From Cristatella mucedo (Eukaryota; Bryozoa; Phylactolaemata; Cristatellidae), in the NCBI GenBank assembly GCA_009760855.2, contig WPIO01000027.1:780501-844500 (forward strand): DNA of 64,000 bases, written 5' to 3'. Position 1 is the first letter of the stretch; every line of letters starts with the position of its first letter. The position numbers were made by a program, and so were the translations under genes. The notes beneath the pieces were generated by a model that did no database searches, had not been told where the DNA came from, and worked only from the letters and a program-made list of their open reading frames with translations. Shown here piece after piece: positions 13,316 to 25,695 of the stretch.

Positions 13316-14557
13316 TGTAACGCCGAAGGCTCTGTGGAGTAGGCTTAACCGGCCGCTTACCCAGCGGCTTAAAATAACGCCTTATGCTGTTCAGTGCGCG
13401 TCTGCGCGCAATAAGCAGACCGCCACGAAACGAGCGTTTTTGGCGCTGACCCACTCACCGTTACTAAAGGGGGTCGTGAGTCCGCGGCGTGAGTTGGAAA
13501 GCGAGACGCACAAACTGGGGATTTTACTGAGCTTTATTCGTAAGAGCACAAAGTCGTTGCACGTCTGGCTCAGTTTTATCTCCCCACTCCTCACACGCTC
13601 TCGACAGCCCAAGCACTCTTGCGGAGGAAACACGTCTCCACACTTAACCTACTTACGTCTGTAGTAGGGAACGACCTAAATAGACGGAGCCCGAACCGGA
13701 GCCTAAACCCCGACCGGAGAACAAGGACTCTGCTTCCACCTTGCGGCAGGATACGCCACCTCAAGCACTCTTACGGAGGAAACACGTCGCCACACTTAGG
13801 CTCCCTGCGTCTCTAGGGGGGGAACGGCCCAAATAGACAAAGGAGCCCGAACCAACGGATCATCTCACACCGTACCAACTACGTTTAGCTCGCACCGGCA
13901 AATCCTAATGCTGAGACCACGTGCGAGCGCGCACACGCAAAACACAAAAGAAACACAAAATGCTAGCTTGGGCGCGATACGGCCGTATTCTGTGGAGTAT
14001 GCCGAATCCTAGCGCTGTCTTGTCCGGCCCCGTCAATCGCCAGCGAACAGCCCGCCCTCCTCCCTCGCTTTCAGAGAAACGTGTCCAACGCCGTCGAAGC
14101 GAGGCCGAAGTGAGGTGCTGAACAAAAGACCAAGAGCGAGCTTCGCTCGACTCTTTGTCGACCTAGCTGAGACAATGGGGCAAGAGTTTAGTGGTTTTGG
14201 GCCCAACATCGTTACCCATTACGGTAAGGAATTAATACCGTCACTAGGCCACTGGAAGGGCACTCTGTCCAGCTTGAATGCGGTATGGGTTTCAAGCGAT
14301 TCTTTTTGAACAGAGTAATGGCGGAGGTTGACAAGCTAGCCAAAATCAATCAGCAGCTCCCGCGGGTGTCAGACAACTTCTAAAGACCGAATCGCCACCG
14401 CTGGTCTCAGAGCTTCCCGGCTTGCTCTTAAGCTCTTGCTCTCTAACCGCACTGGCGCTTCTCTCTGGCTCACTGCTCCCAGACAGATGAGTTCTTGCCC
14501 GCCGCCGAACAGCTCTTGTTCGCGCTCAAATTAAGCCAGGGCCAGCAAGGTGTTACA
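13316..14557. mobile_element. Candidate solo LTR with 4-bp target duplication ATAC
   Basis: The segment begins TGTAACGCC and ends GGTGTTACA, so the termini are inverted (TGTAAC/GTTACA). It is flanked on both sides by ATAC (13312-13315 and 14558-14561). It is CpG-richer than its surroundings and has no long open frame of a known protein. These are the marks of an LTR left after recombination. Orientation and class are unknown. A 90-nt unit is tandemly repeated inside. A large terminal-inverted-repeat element is less likely because the inverted termini are only about six bases. Confidence 0.6.
13611..13853. repeat. Direct repeat inside the candidate LTR (two units)
   Basis: 13611-13697 and 13763-13853 share AAGCACTCTTGCGGAGGAAA / AAGCACTCTTACGGAGGAAA, then CACGTC.CCACACTTA and the GGAGCCCGAACC end. 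Repeated units of this kind occur in the U3 of some LTRs. Confidence 0.75.
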
Positions 14558-14867
14558 ATACATTACACGACATGACCAGTGTCATTCTAAGCCAAGCGTT
14601 TTTAATCAACCGCGAACACATGCATGGCCACTGGTCAGCTGGTATCCTGTGAACTTGTATATACAAGTACCCACGCAAATCTCACCGGGACAAACCGAGA
14701 CGAGTTCATTGGGATAAAGCCTGAACAGGTAAGTCCTGAGCTAAGACATTCAAAATGCACTGTCATCCGAGCTTTGAAAGGTGCGCCAGAGGAAATTCCT
14801 TTTTAGCAAAATTTAAGACCATTAAGTTGCAAGGGGTGGTCATGAATACGACCATAAATAACTTAAT

Positions 14868-15045
14868 AAATACTAGCTGATTTAACAGCATCTTTTTGTG
14901 TAGCGACAAAAGAGCCTTGACGGCTATCACCACCGCTTGCAGTGGCGATAAGGGATCGCCCACCGCAGGATTCGAACCCACGACCTTAGGGCCGAGGTCG
15001 TGCAAACCAACCGCCTTACCTAGTGAGCCATTAAGGCTCATCATG
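14868..15045 (-). mobile_element. tRNA-derived SINE
   Basis: TACTAGCTGATTTAACAGCA, CACCACCGCTTGCAGTGGCG, AGGATTCGAACCCACGACCT, then CGCCTTACCTAGTGAGCCAT. The B box GGTTCGAATCC is exact on the minus strand. Confidence 0.82.
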
Positions 15046-17749
15046 AAGCTTTACCTTAACGTTGGACCTTTCGGCAAGCCTGGCTGACTGGCGGCTTATC
15101 CGTGAGCGTCATTTACCTTCTTCTCAAAGTGTGACGGGCATATCTGGATTAAGCCTTGATTCTGCATGTCGGAAAAGGCTTAACAGCGTGGGTATTTCTC
15201 TAGGAAGAGGAGTAGAGGCGTTCCCTTTAGGCTGAGTCAAGCAAGTAAGCATTACTTGTTTCTCGTCTTATTGTCGCCTTATGGCTGGCATTGCAATATC
15301 AGTTTGCCACCGGTAGTGAGACCCTTGCGAGGCTTTAATAAACTATTTTGAATTTTTGTGTATCAGGTAGAACCTCACCTACTATGTTGTCATGTTTATC
15401 TACGGTATTTGTATGCTTTGGGACGTAAGTACTAAGTCCTCGGCGTTTTCTGTTGGTATGTTCTGCAGTATTGCGGTTGATAACGGACAACTTTGCTCGC
15501 CAGTCTGAGCATATGAAGTGTGCTGGCAAGACTTTAATAGTGTCTGCTGTCTGAACGATCCTCACGTGAATCTGGAAGTTGGATTATTTTAGAATTGTGG
15601 AATAGAATTGTGGAATTTTGAGTAAATTTGCTGGTACACCCTTCAGAGCGACATACGGCCAGATGAAGCTGCTAAATCAGCATAAAGGGGAACCGCGCCA
15701 GTTAGTGACAACAACGATGGTGCCCCGGAAGATAGTCCTGACATGCTCAGTTACGAGCCTCGAAATCGTAATCCTAGAGGGAGAGAGAGAGTGAAAATAG
15801 TCACGACGCTGGTATCGTTCGCTACGACAGTAAAACTGCCGACTTCTGCACCTGCGGAACTCACAGTCGATGTCTCATCTAAATTCTCGCTAAGAAATCC
15901 GTGGCTAGCTATCTTACCTAGCTCGTGTGCCGCTATTTCAAACAAGATGACTGCATAACTGAGGTCATTTATTTTTACAAAATTGCTAGAATACGAGGCC
16001 AGCATAGAATGAACGTCGCCGTAGGTGTAACATTGTTCGAAAACACACAAGTAAATTAAAAGTAACACTCCATCTAAAGCTGGAGCTGGACGATTCCATA
16101 GCAACTTTTATAGCTGCAGTTTGAGGGACTTTGCTCTGCTATCTCTTGCTCGCTGATCATGAGATTTCATTAAGGCCTTGCGGCCCTTGACTGCTTTTTG
16201 AAGGTGCCCGTGCAAGCTGTTCCCTGGCGTCTTTAATATTCCCCGTTCATCCTATTGTGGTTCTCTTCTGCAGCCAAGCTAATTATCCAATCACTGCCTG
16301 CTCCGAAAAGCCCACAGCAAGCAATAGCTTTAATAGCTTTGCTCTCCAAGCTGACAATTGGTAGGTAACATAGCTCTATATCATAGTGTATTTTATGTTA
16401 ACTATATTACTGCACTGGTATTGCCTCTCACCCAGTGCTTTGCTGGCACACATTTTAATAGGTACAAAATTCATTTGTTCGTTAACATTTTTGCAAATTT
16501 CGCCAAGCTTTCTGTCAGTCTAGCTAGACCAGTTTGTCAAAAAAAAAAGTTTGTGCTGAAGAAAAAATGATGACGCCCAGCTCTGTAGGCTGCTTATCTG
16601 AGACAAAGCCATCTGGTTTTTCTTTCTAAGGTCGTGTTTCTTTACAAGGTGGATGATGGGCTTGCTTAGGCTATTCCGGCATTACTTGGTACAATTACAA
16701 TTGCAGTTTTTTCGCATCGGTCATCATTAGAATCAGTGGTCGTTAGATCTAAATACAATGCTTGTCACAGTTACGATTCACCAATCCCTTTCAAGCAGTT
16801 TTATCTTTTTTTATCGATGAGTTTTAAGATGTTCTCACCCAAATGTTTTCGGTGGTAAACCGTTATTGATTGCAGGAGACTTTAACAGCCCACCTACGAC
16901 GCTAAGTTGGCCAAGGTTAAGTTTGCCGGTTTTTAGATTCTAGAAAACCTTTGTCAAACTAGTTAGTTATGCACTTCCTATCTTCTTAAATTTCGTGAAG
17001 CTCACGATCTCGAAGGACATCTGCCCAAGTGGCCTCATCGTATACCTGCTGACCCTTTCGGATCATCTTCGTATCTAGGTTTCTGCAACTGTTCAGTCAT
17101 ACGACTACGGAAGCTTCACGCTTGTTGAGCGACTCAACCTAACAACTCGCTGCTGCCTACAAGTTTTGGAGTCTGCACCTGATGCATCTCTTCTTTATCT
17201 GTAGCTCAACTCTTCCGAAAATTGTATAGCCTCACAGGTCACGCTCAGAAGAAGCTAAGAAGGCTCTTGAAGAGCAGTCTTCCCTATACTCAGTCAGTGT
17301 ATTGATTCATAGAGATTACGGTAGCTAGCTTTGACAAAAAATTTCTCATAGCATCCATGGCCTAAAATGTAGGATTGAAAACAGCTTCAAGAAAAAGCGA
17401 ACTTGATAATACAGTTTGTCAAGACTGCATCAGTGTTTACACCAGGAAGCTCAGAAAAGTAAAAACGCATTTTCTCACGGGATAATAAAAGTACGGCTTG
17501 TCAAATCCACACCAAATTGCATGCGACATTCCGTTATCTCCTTGTTCGCTGTATTCGATCTTGCTACCAGAATTGCAACAAATCGGCCGTAAAATTGTTC
17601 TCGTTTTTGGTTAAATATTGAATACATTTTTGCCTCGTAAAAGCCACGTCCTATTGAAACAAATCTTAAGTCGTAACCTCCAACCTCCCCTTAATTTATC
17701 GTTTGATATTTCTGTACATGAAGTGTTATCCTGTATTAATTCAACTATA
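15046..17749. other. Mostly unannotated; contains the possible metalloprotease exon
   Basis: Beyond 15945-16104 (minus) I recognise nothing. 16873-17330 has pieces that may be old retroelement sequence but no block I can name. Confidence 0.45.
15945..16104 (-). other. Possible M12B-type (reprolysin-like) metalloprotease exon, or chance
   Basis: On the minus strand an open frame reads LDGVLLLIYLCVFEQCYTYG, DVHSMLASYSSNF, then YAVILFEIAAHELG and runs directly into a GTAAGA donor. AAHELG is the first half of the zinc site HELGHxxG of reprolysin-type proteases, and I recall genes of that group being split at about this place. No exon with the second half (H..G..HD) was found, an in-frame TAA lies just upstream, and no strong acceptor is obvious (CTTTAG within the frame is possible). 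I see a suggestive motif, not a gene. Confidence 0.25.
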
Positions 17750-18740
17750 GGTAATGTAATGTAATGTAATGATTTGTAGTGTTGTTTAATGTAATTTATA
17801 TATTTTCTGTAACCACAAAGCCACGTAAACCGTGTAGGTGCTACGTAGGAGAGTTTTGTACAGCCCACTCACAGCCTAAGTGAATTTTGGTACGTATGCG
17901 GTAGCCAACAGACTTCTTCTCACACAACAAAAAAGAAAGTGAGAAGCATAGCATATTCAGGAGACCAGTTAAGCTAGAGAGTAACATGAAAGTAGCAGTT
18001 TAGAATGGCTGGAAATGATGTGCCACAGTCGGCAGCAGGAGAGTAGTGTCGTTGCGTAAGATTCGTGAAAGTGACTTCCACAGCCTAGGATCTGCAGGGC
18101 AAAAGCTTCTGTCAACAGTTTTTTAAGCAGTGGAATGGCACATCCAATTTATTGTCCACACGGGACCTGAGGGTGCAAGGAGGCTGAAACTGTTTCAGGA
18201 GTTCAGCGATGTATTATAATAATTATAATGCACTTGATAAAGCGCCCTCAGAGAACTCAATTTCTATTTAGGCGCTTTGCATTTGCTGCAAAGGCAAATA
18301 CAATTGAATGGTGAGGAATATTATGATTTATGAATGGATGAGTCAAGCAGTGGCAGGCCTTCTTTGTCCGCATTAGGATTTTGCTCTGTACCCGTTGATA
18401 AACCGGCAGCTATCCTAGCTCTTTGAGAAAAGGAGACACTGAGTCAAACCTCCGGGATTTCCAAACTAGTTTTGCGGCTATATTCATAGCCAGCTGCAGC
18501 GGCTTAGTGGCTTTTTGCGGCAGCCCAGCTAAAAATGAATTGCAATAAACTAGCTGAGACGGAACTAGGGGGCTAGGTAAATGTTTTGCAAGCCACCTCG
18601 GACGAGAGTTCCTAATCTTGGATAACGATCGGACCGGTAGGCTTGCTGTGGAAGCAGTCTTCTTAACGAAGCTTTCACATTTTAGGCAGTCGTCGAAGAC
18701 GACACCTGAATTCCGAGGAAATGAAATAGATCTTATCACG
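17750..18740 (-). mobile_element. L2-B LINE copy containing a nested L2-A fragment
   Basis: The tail (TAATG)4 at 17752-17771 is the clearest for this family. The UTR and C-terminal region run to 18215, the L2-A piece intervenes, and the copy resumes at about 18326 with the region encoding SQLVYCNSFLAGLPQKATKP, LQLAMNIAAKLVWKSR and NSGVVFDDCLKCESFVKKTA on the minus strand. Confidence 0.75.
18216..18325 (-). mobile_element. L2-A 3' fragment inserted in an L2-B copy
   Basis: ATAATAATTATAATGCACTT begins the reverse complement of the L2-A tail and terminal hairpin. The sequence on both sides (to 18215 and from about 18326) is contiguous L2-B when compared with the copy at 36226-37530, so this is a nested insertion. 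Confidence 0.65.
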
Positions 18741-18774
18741 TAATGACCACATACAATCCTTTCAACCCTGCACT

Positions 18775-19390
18775 CCTACTTATGCCATGTGTTGCGACGT
18801 ATCTCCAACTGTAATTCTACAAAACCACACTGACTCAGTAACACGGGGGAGTTTCTTTTCTAAAAATTACTCCACACCTAAGAGGCTTAAGGTACGCATT
18901 CGGTAGCCATCATACTTCTTCTCACCCAAGCAAAGAGAAAGTGAGAAGCATAGCTGGGTATGGAGGGCAATTAAGGCATTGAGTAGCATGAAGTAGCACT
19001 CCAGGACGGCAGGGGAATGTGCTACATTCGGAAGGAGTAGTGTGGATGTCATTGAATAAGCAATTTAGAAGTGAATTCCACAGTTCTTCAGCTTCTGCAG
19101 AAGAAAAGCTTTGGTCGCCAACGGTCTTTAAGCTTGTGAGTAGAACAGTTGATTTAATATCCATAAAGGACTTGGGGGCATGGTGAGGCAGAAACCGATG
19201 CAGCATAATGAGATAGCCAGAAGGAAGTCGGTGTATCACAACTGCGGCAGGCATGGTCTTTGCTGAGGACATGATAAAATGATTCAAACGATGGCTCATG
19301 CGAAAAACTGCAGGTCTTATAGCCAAAAATATAAGAACAACACTAGCAAACCCACCACTCACATTGCCGGACCGCAGAGATGACATTTTC
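18775..19390 (-). mobile_element. L2-B LINE, C-terminal part
   Basis: The minus strand reads TSLKTVGDQSFSSAEAEELW, NSLLNCLFNDIHTTPSEC and HATQCLNCPPYPAMLLTFSL. It is directly upstream-adjacent to the preceding copy and in the same orientation. Confidence 0.75.
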
Positions 19391-19689
19391 TGAATCCGGA
19401 TCTGGTGGTCTCAAGTACACAGCCATCAGAACAGCTCGTCAACCACGTTAAATCTCAGTCAGCAGAAATGAAGCTGACATCTCGTGGGTAACCGGGTCGA
19501 GAAAAAGTAGCCCCTGTGTTGTTTAGTGATCAAACTCTCGACAGGCGAAATTTAGTACGAGGCCTTGCGATCACTAATAGTTACCATAGTTACACAGCTT
19601 CCCGAGCTTCCCGATGACTAAATCTCTCAAGAGGCACTACACATTCGGTGGAATTGAAGCATAGTCTTATGTCATATTTCATCAGTTGT

Positions 19690-20010
19690 GTTTGGCCAAG
19701 TGGAATTACCAACGATATCCTACTTGAACGATTGAGAAAAGCGTTCGGTTTGGCAGAAGAGTCACTAGCATGATTCCAATTCTTTTGTCCAGTCGTGGTT
19801 AATTACTGCCAGGAGATGGTCAAGTCTAATTCAGCAGACCAGTTATCTGGGGAGTCCCTCAAGGAACCTTCACGGTCTTTTGCTGGTTTCTCTTTCATAC
19901 CGAGCCACTTTAAAGTAAAGTAGGCTTTTGGGATCGGCTACCACTTCAATGCTGAATGTAGCCAGCTGCATTCGTCTTATTTGCCATCGATATTCGATTG
20001 GCTGAGTTAT
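19690..20010 (+). mobile_element. L2-B reverse transcriptase fragment
   Basis: ITNDILLERLRKAFGL is the motif A region (compare DTTDHDILLEWLRS in the 37.5 kb copy). GVPQG- and YHFNAECSQLHSS-like pieces follow in shifting frames. Confidence 0.6.
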
Positions 20011-20559
20011 AAACTAAATGCTTGCCTTGTAGAGGTTTGATCATGGATTTCGAACAATTTTTTTTTTAATAATCAATAATAAAACTATACCATTACCATA
20101 CCATACGCTACCATAAGAACGTAGCTGCACTGGTAGACTTTTCTGTTCTAATTTGTGATACTGTACTGCCAACATTATCGTGTATTTAGAATTACTTTGT
20201 CCTCTTTGATGAACGCTTAACGCTTTAAATAAAGGAAGACTCATGCCACACCAAGCCGCGATGTTTGTTCCTTGTCTCAGTTTGTGGACTGTCTACCACT
20301 GTGCATAGTCAAAAGACTCCAACACATCCCTTCACTTTGTCTATGCTAGATTACTTTAACATAATTTTGCCTGTTCTGCCGAAATAAGCCACGATGCCTC
20401 TGAAGACGCCGACGAATACAGCTACAGAGAGAGCTTCAGCGATAATTTTATTAGGCTAAAAGAACTGCGATGACATTCAGTCAATCAATGGATACTTGGC
20501 AGAATTCTTGTGCTGACTCCTAAGATTCCCCTCTTGGCTTTGACCCTCACACCTAGCCG

Positions 20560-20745
20560 AACTTCTTTGTCAGTTTCAGCCTCCTCCGGCACTTAGGTCC
20601 TCTAAAGAAAATAATTTAGCTGCTGCATTTCTTCACTGTATGACCTTGTGCTACAGAAGATTTTGCCCTGCAGGTTTAAGACCGTGAAACCCACCTGCAT
20701 ACAATCTTTGCAACCATACATAATCTATTGCAGCTAGCTGTGTAA
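20560..20745 (+). mobile_element. L2-B C-terminal fragment
   Basis: It matches the same block as 12860-13085: CAGTTTCAGCCTCCTCCGGC, GAAAATAATTTAGCTGCTGC and TTTAAGACCGTGAAACCCAC. Confidence 0.6.
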
Positions 20746-20775
20746 TCTTTTCCATTCGTACCGATGTGCTACTTG

Positions 20776-20905
20776 CAATGTAATGTAATGCAATGTATCT
20801 CCGTCTGTAACTCCACAAAGCCATAAAGACTAAGTGGGTGTTACTCGGGAGAATATTTTAAAGCACACTCACAGCCTAAGCGGATCTCGGTACGCATACT
20901 TCCAT
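20776..20905 (-). mobile_element. L2-B 3' terminus
   Basis: TGTAATGTAATGCAATGTAT, then CTCCGTCTGTAACTCCACAA and CACTCACAGCCTAAGCGG: tail and last about 110 nt of L2-B on the minus strand. Confidence 0.75.
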
Positions 20906-21149
20906 ACTAACATCTTTCCCGGCTGCCCCTCTAACTTAGTTATGCTGCTATCTTTCTCTTTGTTTGGTGACATGAAATATGTTAGCCACTGCATATGCAC
21001 CAAATTCCGCATGCGCTTTGGGTAAGCGATAGAAAACTGGCTAGCATAAAAACCACAAACTCGTAGTTATTTTGTGTAATTATAGATGCAGATATGTTGT
21101 CCAATATGTCTCTCAGTCTCTGTTTTCCTCTGTGCCCACAATTTCTCAC

Positions 21150-21150
21150 A

Positions 21151-21181
<31 letters not shown>

Positions 21182-21390
21182 TAATCCATCCATCCGTCAT
21201 GATGTTCATACGTCTATCTGTATATCTATCTGTTTGTACGTTACTATCTATCTGTGTATCTGTCAATAAATACATTAATATATTTCTACGTATCTGTCTA
21301 TCTATCTATATATTTATAAATCTAGCTGCCTATCTTTTTATCTATCTATCAATCGATATGTCGATCTATAGATCTATCTCTTCCTAACTA
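21150..21390. repeat. (TA)n and degenerate (TCTA)n/(TCTG)n simple repeat
   Basis: ATATATATATATATATACAT at about 21151, then about 200 nt of TATCTATCTG-like tetranucleotides. Confidence 0.9.
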
Positions 21391-21924
21391 TGTATCCTTA
21401 TAACTAAAAAGCATTGAGTTGATTCGAACGTCTGGCTAACTGGTTACTTTACTGGATAGCACCGGTCTGCGTATTGGACCTACTTGTTCACGGGGTTCTC
21501 ACATCATTCCTCTTCAGCATCCGCTCATATCATTTCCATCAAATGAAATATCAATCCTACTGTAATCAAGCCTAAAGCAAGTAGTAAAAAATGTTTAGTT
21601 CTAACTTGTGGTTATCGTCACTTCCCTTCAATGACCTTGATTCTTTAAAGTCTCAGTACAAGACGCGAGCGTTCTGGGCAGCATATTCTAGAGCCTAGTC
21701 ACCTCATCTTTTTATTTCGGCGTGCCTTAATTTCGTACCTTAGCACGATTCAGTGCATCATATTCGCCGGAGGTCGTTTTGATTGGTGGCAGTGTGTCTT
21801 CGTTTTGTATGCTCACCTAAGCTTATTACCTGATTGCTTTTGCATACCTGATATCGTCCACGTCACTAACACTTAGTTATTGGTCATGCTGCGAGTTGTA
21901 AAGCCAGTGGATAGAGATTTGGCT

Positions 21925-22802
21925 CTTTCGGAGTGCTATGCAAACCATCAGCTCGAAATCTAGGTGTCATATTCCAAAGCGACCTCTCGTTAGACGACCA
22001 TATCAGCTCCACAGTCAAATCTGCCTATTTTCAGCTACATAACATTGCTAAAACTCGGGCTTGTCTAGATAAGGATACCACGTCCAAGTTGGTCCATGCA
22101 TTCGTGACATCCCGTCTCGACTTCTGCAACTCACTGCTTACTGGCTTACCAGCATGTGCGATAAGGCGATTGCAGCTGGTGCAAAACTGCCCAGCTAGGC
22201 TTGTCTGTCGTGAGCCTCGCAGTTGCCACATCACACCACTTCTCGCTGACCTGCACTGGCTACCAGTCAAGCAACGGATCGACTTCAAGGTTTTGTCGCT
22301 CATTTTTAGGTCACTTCATTCTTTGGCTCCCGCCTATCTCTCAGATATACTCCCCCATCAGGCCACGCATCGTACCACCAGCTTTTCGGAATCCAACAGT
22401 CTACAAATACCTCGTACAAACATTAAATCCTTTGGAGACCGTGCAATTAGTTCGTATGCTCCCAAAGCCTGGAACTTCCTCCCGATCTGCGTCAGAACAT
22501 CCCCTGACCTGACCACATTTAAAAAGAACTTAAAAACACACCTATTTAGGACAGCATTTAGTGGGTCCATGTGATTCGTCCTTGATGTGCTTATGCGTGC
22601 TGACACTGGGCATGCTGCCTCTAACCACATTTGCATGCAGATCCTGTGCATGTCACCCCTAACCATGTTATTCATTTTGTTAGTTAATCAAGCATGATAC
22701 TACTCACCATTCAATTGTATTTCCCTTTGCAGCAATTGTAAAGCACCTAGAGAGAGATTGAGTTCTCTGAGGGCGCTTCATCAAGTGCATTATTATTATT
22801 AT
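21925..22802 (+). mobile_element. L2-A LINE, 3' third of ORF plus tail
   Basis: An almost continuous frame of 213 codons from 21933 begins ARNLGVIFQSDLSLDDHISS and ends FKKNLKTHLFRTAFSGSM. It holds the LPVKQRIDFKVLSLIFRSLH and LAPAYLSDILPHQA blocks. The 3' UTR ends with the hairpin and TTATTATTATTATAT at 22790-22802. It is one of the least damaged copies, so probably among the youngest. Confidence 0.85.
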
Positions 22803-22882
22803 ATCTGCAATAATAGTTATTAACATTGCTGCTATTATGTGACTACATTTCTCACTTCTTCAATCTATTACCCTCTTCTCTC

Positions 22883-23100
<218 letters not shown>

Positions 23101-24784
23101 TAGGCAAGCATGTAAAATGCTTCTTGACAAGTCCTTAATCCCAGAATATTTTTATTTGTAAGTTGGGCGATTTGTGAGGGCCCAAACTGCGTCCGAAAGT
23201 AGCTGAGGATAGTGGCTTTTTTTAAGTGGATCACTGCAACAGACGTCTGAATCTCTATGTCTGGTAGGAGGAGGCATTTGCATATGTCTGGGAGGTCGAA
23301 CCTAACTTATATCAGCTGACTAAGGTGGGAGGATCAAATGCATCCATGCCTAGCCTCGTTGGTGGCTGCAGACGATCCACTCGTGGATGTCGAATAAAAG
23401 CTTCAGCAGATGTTTAATGCAGATGATATCCTTACACTGACAGCTACCAGCAGCTAGCTGGGAGAGTTTGCTAAAATTATCCAGCATACCACTAGACCCT
23501 ACTGCAGTCGGCATCGACTCTCTGGTGTTATCTTCCAACCTAGACACTTCCTGTTGGTAGTCGGCATAGACACCTTAGTTAGTCTTCCTGTTTCTGACTT
23601 AGCCTTTGCTGTATCCGGCTACGAGGTTTTTCTCTCGTCTCCACAGCATTTACATGAAAGCCGGGCGACTGTTGTTTAGGGTTTCCGGCTTTTTTCTGGC
23701 TGCCGACTTTGGCCGTGTCCAAGATCGTTGCAGTCAGTATGCCCACATCTCAGCTCAAAGTCTCGGTCTTCTGCTGCTGCTGCTGTTGAAGAAGAAATGG
23801 ACGACCAGTAACAGCGTAGGGCATCTGACGGAAGATCATTTTGCTGCTTAACTTTCTTTCTTGTATCTCTTTGTTCAGTCTTCCTTTGACACCAACCACT
23901 ATCTACCCCTTACTTATTGCCTAGATTAAAATGCTACCCTTTAAAACCACGGTCGAATGTTCAAAACCCGCCAAAGATTTGTTTGACTCGTGCACGTGGC
24001 AATGACAGCAGCTGAGTCTCTTCTCCTTAGAATAAAAGAGGCCTAATAATCAGCTTATTTTTACTTTTTTACTTTATGTACCAGCATGCACATGCATACA
24101 ACTCACAATGGTTACCCATGCAGATAAGCTTTCAAGAGTAATCTCACGTGTGACAGGTGAGTTACACTATGAGAACTAGAATTTAGCGTGTTTAGTGTTT
24201 CGAGTTTTCTTCTTGGGGGCATTGCCGGCATTTAAGCATAAACTAAAAATGTATTAGACACTAAAAAAGCTCCTTTGAATGAAATATGTTGCCTTTATTC
24301 ATGGCAATCCTCACTCTCAATTTATAAATTCAGAATGCTTCCGGATAGTCAGCAGGTTTTAATTGATTCTGAATGCTGCCTCGGCCTTTATTTTCTTGCT
24401 CCTCATTCTTTCTATCCTCCTCACAGTTTCTTTCCATCTCTTCTCGCCGCCACGTTTTTTCCTGGGCGCTTTCAAATTCTACGGAACAGGTGGCAGCTGA
24501 AAGTTAGGTTTGCACAAACGTGTGCTTCTTGAAAAACAATTGTTTGAGTTTAGCAGAATTAAACAGACTAAAAATTAAAAATATAGTAATCATGTACTAG
24601 CAAAATAGACGTATTTAAACGGGCGTTTTCAAATTCAAAAATAAGTTTAAAGTAAAATCTTATGCACTAATAAATATGAAAAAGTAAATTGAAGCTGGTT
24701 TGGCTGAACACATGGTAGGTGAATTTTTTTAAGTACGCTGCTTGCATCGCCTGTGGTAAGCATTACCTACTCTCTCTTTTTCAG
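23101..24784. other. Intron sequence upstream of CerS A exon 5
   Basis: No recognised feature. Chance frames at 23606-23851 and 24275-24532 lack family motifs. Confidence 0.55.
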
Positions 24785-24835
24785 AAGCCGTGGTTCGCAG
24801 ATATCCAAGAGTGCTGGTACAATTACCTTGTGCAG
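24785..24835 (+). CDS. CERS-like: CerS copy A exon 5 (51 nt, start of TLC domain)
   Basis: A pyrimidine tract ending in TTTTTCAG precedes it and GTAAGT follows. The 17 codons read KPWFADIQECWYNYLVQ, which aligns without gaps to the KPWFWD...CW..YP.Q segment of the ceramide synthase family. Phase 0 at both ends is expected for this small exon. No frame damage. Confidence 0.88.
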
Positions 24836-25120
24836 GTAAGTTAGAGTCAGGGTAGAAGAGAGAGATACAGGTCAAGACATTTAAGCAAACATTAGTGACA
24901 TAAATATAATGATATAATTTACATGCAATATCCCCCTAAAAAACTGAATCACTATCAAGACTCTTCACGTATGCCGCATGGCTCAATCCACGAGCTTTGC
25001 GGTAAAAAGTAAACATGGAGGTGGGGAATATCCTGTTACAGAAAACCGGAAGAAGTAAGTCAGAGAGACGGTGTAGAGACTTACACAGGCAGATGGGTCC
25101 ACATCTAGGCCAGAGATAAG

Positions 25121-25573
25121 GCACACAGAGAGAGAAAGAGAGAGAGGGAGAGAGAGAGAGAGAGAGAGAGAGGAAAGAGAAGAGCAGAAAGAGGGACAGA
25201 CAGGAAGCCAGATAGACCGAGATAGAGAGAGACGGTGGGAGAGAACGATCGAGAGGCGGACAGATAGTGAGACGGACAGACAGACGGAGAGAAAGAACGA
25301 GACAGTAAGACAGTGAGAGACGCAGAGAGAGAGAGAGGGAGATCAAGCGAAAAAGAGAGAGGTTCGGAGAGAAAGAGAGGGATGCAGAGAGAAACCCACT
25401 GACAGCCAGAGAGACAGAGACAGAGAGGCTCAGATACAAAAAGAGAGACGCAGAGAGAAACACGAAGAGACGGAGAGGAGCAGAGAGAAGTGCAGAGAGT
25501 GAGCGACATAAAAAAAAGAGAGACCGCAAGAAAAGAGATGCAGAGAGTGAGCGATGCAAGGATGTAGAGAGAC

Positions 25574-25650
<77 letters not shown>

Positions 25651-25695
25651 GAGAAAGGTGGCGCAATGTGAAAAAGAGAAGCAAAGATATAGAGG
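25121..25695. repeat. Long purine (GA-rich) tract, part 1
   Basis: About 570 nt of plus-strand purine-rich sequence (GAGAGA, GACAGA, AGAGACGC variants), ending in a pure (GA)n at 25575-25646. All frames give artefactual SLSLSL or RERERE translations. It lies in copy A intron 5. Confidence 0.95.

Noticed and set aside
14896-15087. Frame DKGSPTAGFEPTTLGPRSCK and its relatives at 53875
   Set aside because: A SINE copy read through; this phrase is a common false peptide from tRNA-derived SINE B boxes.
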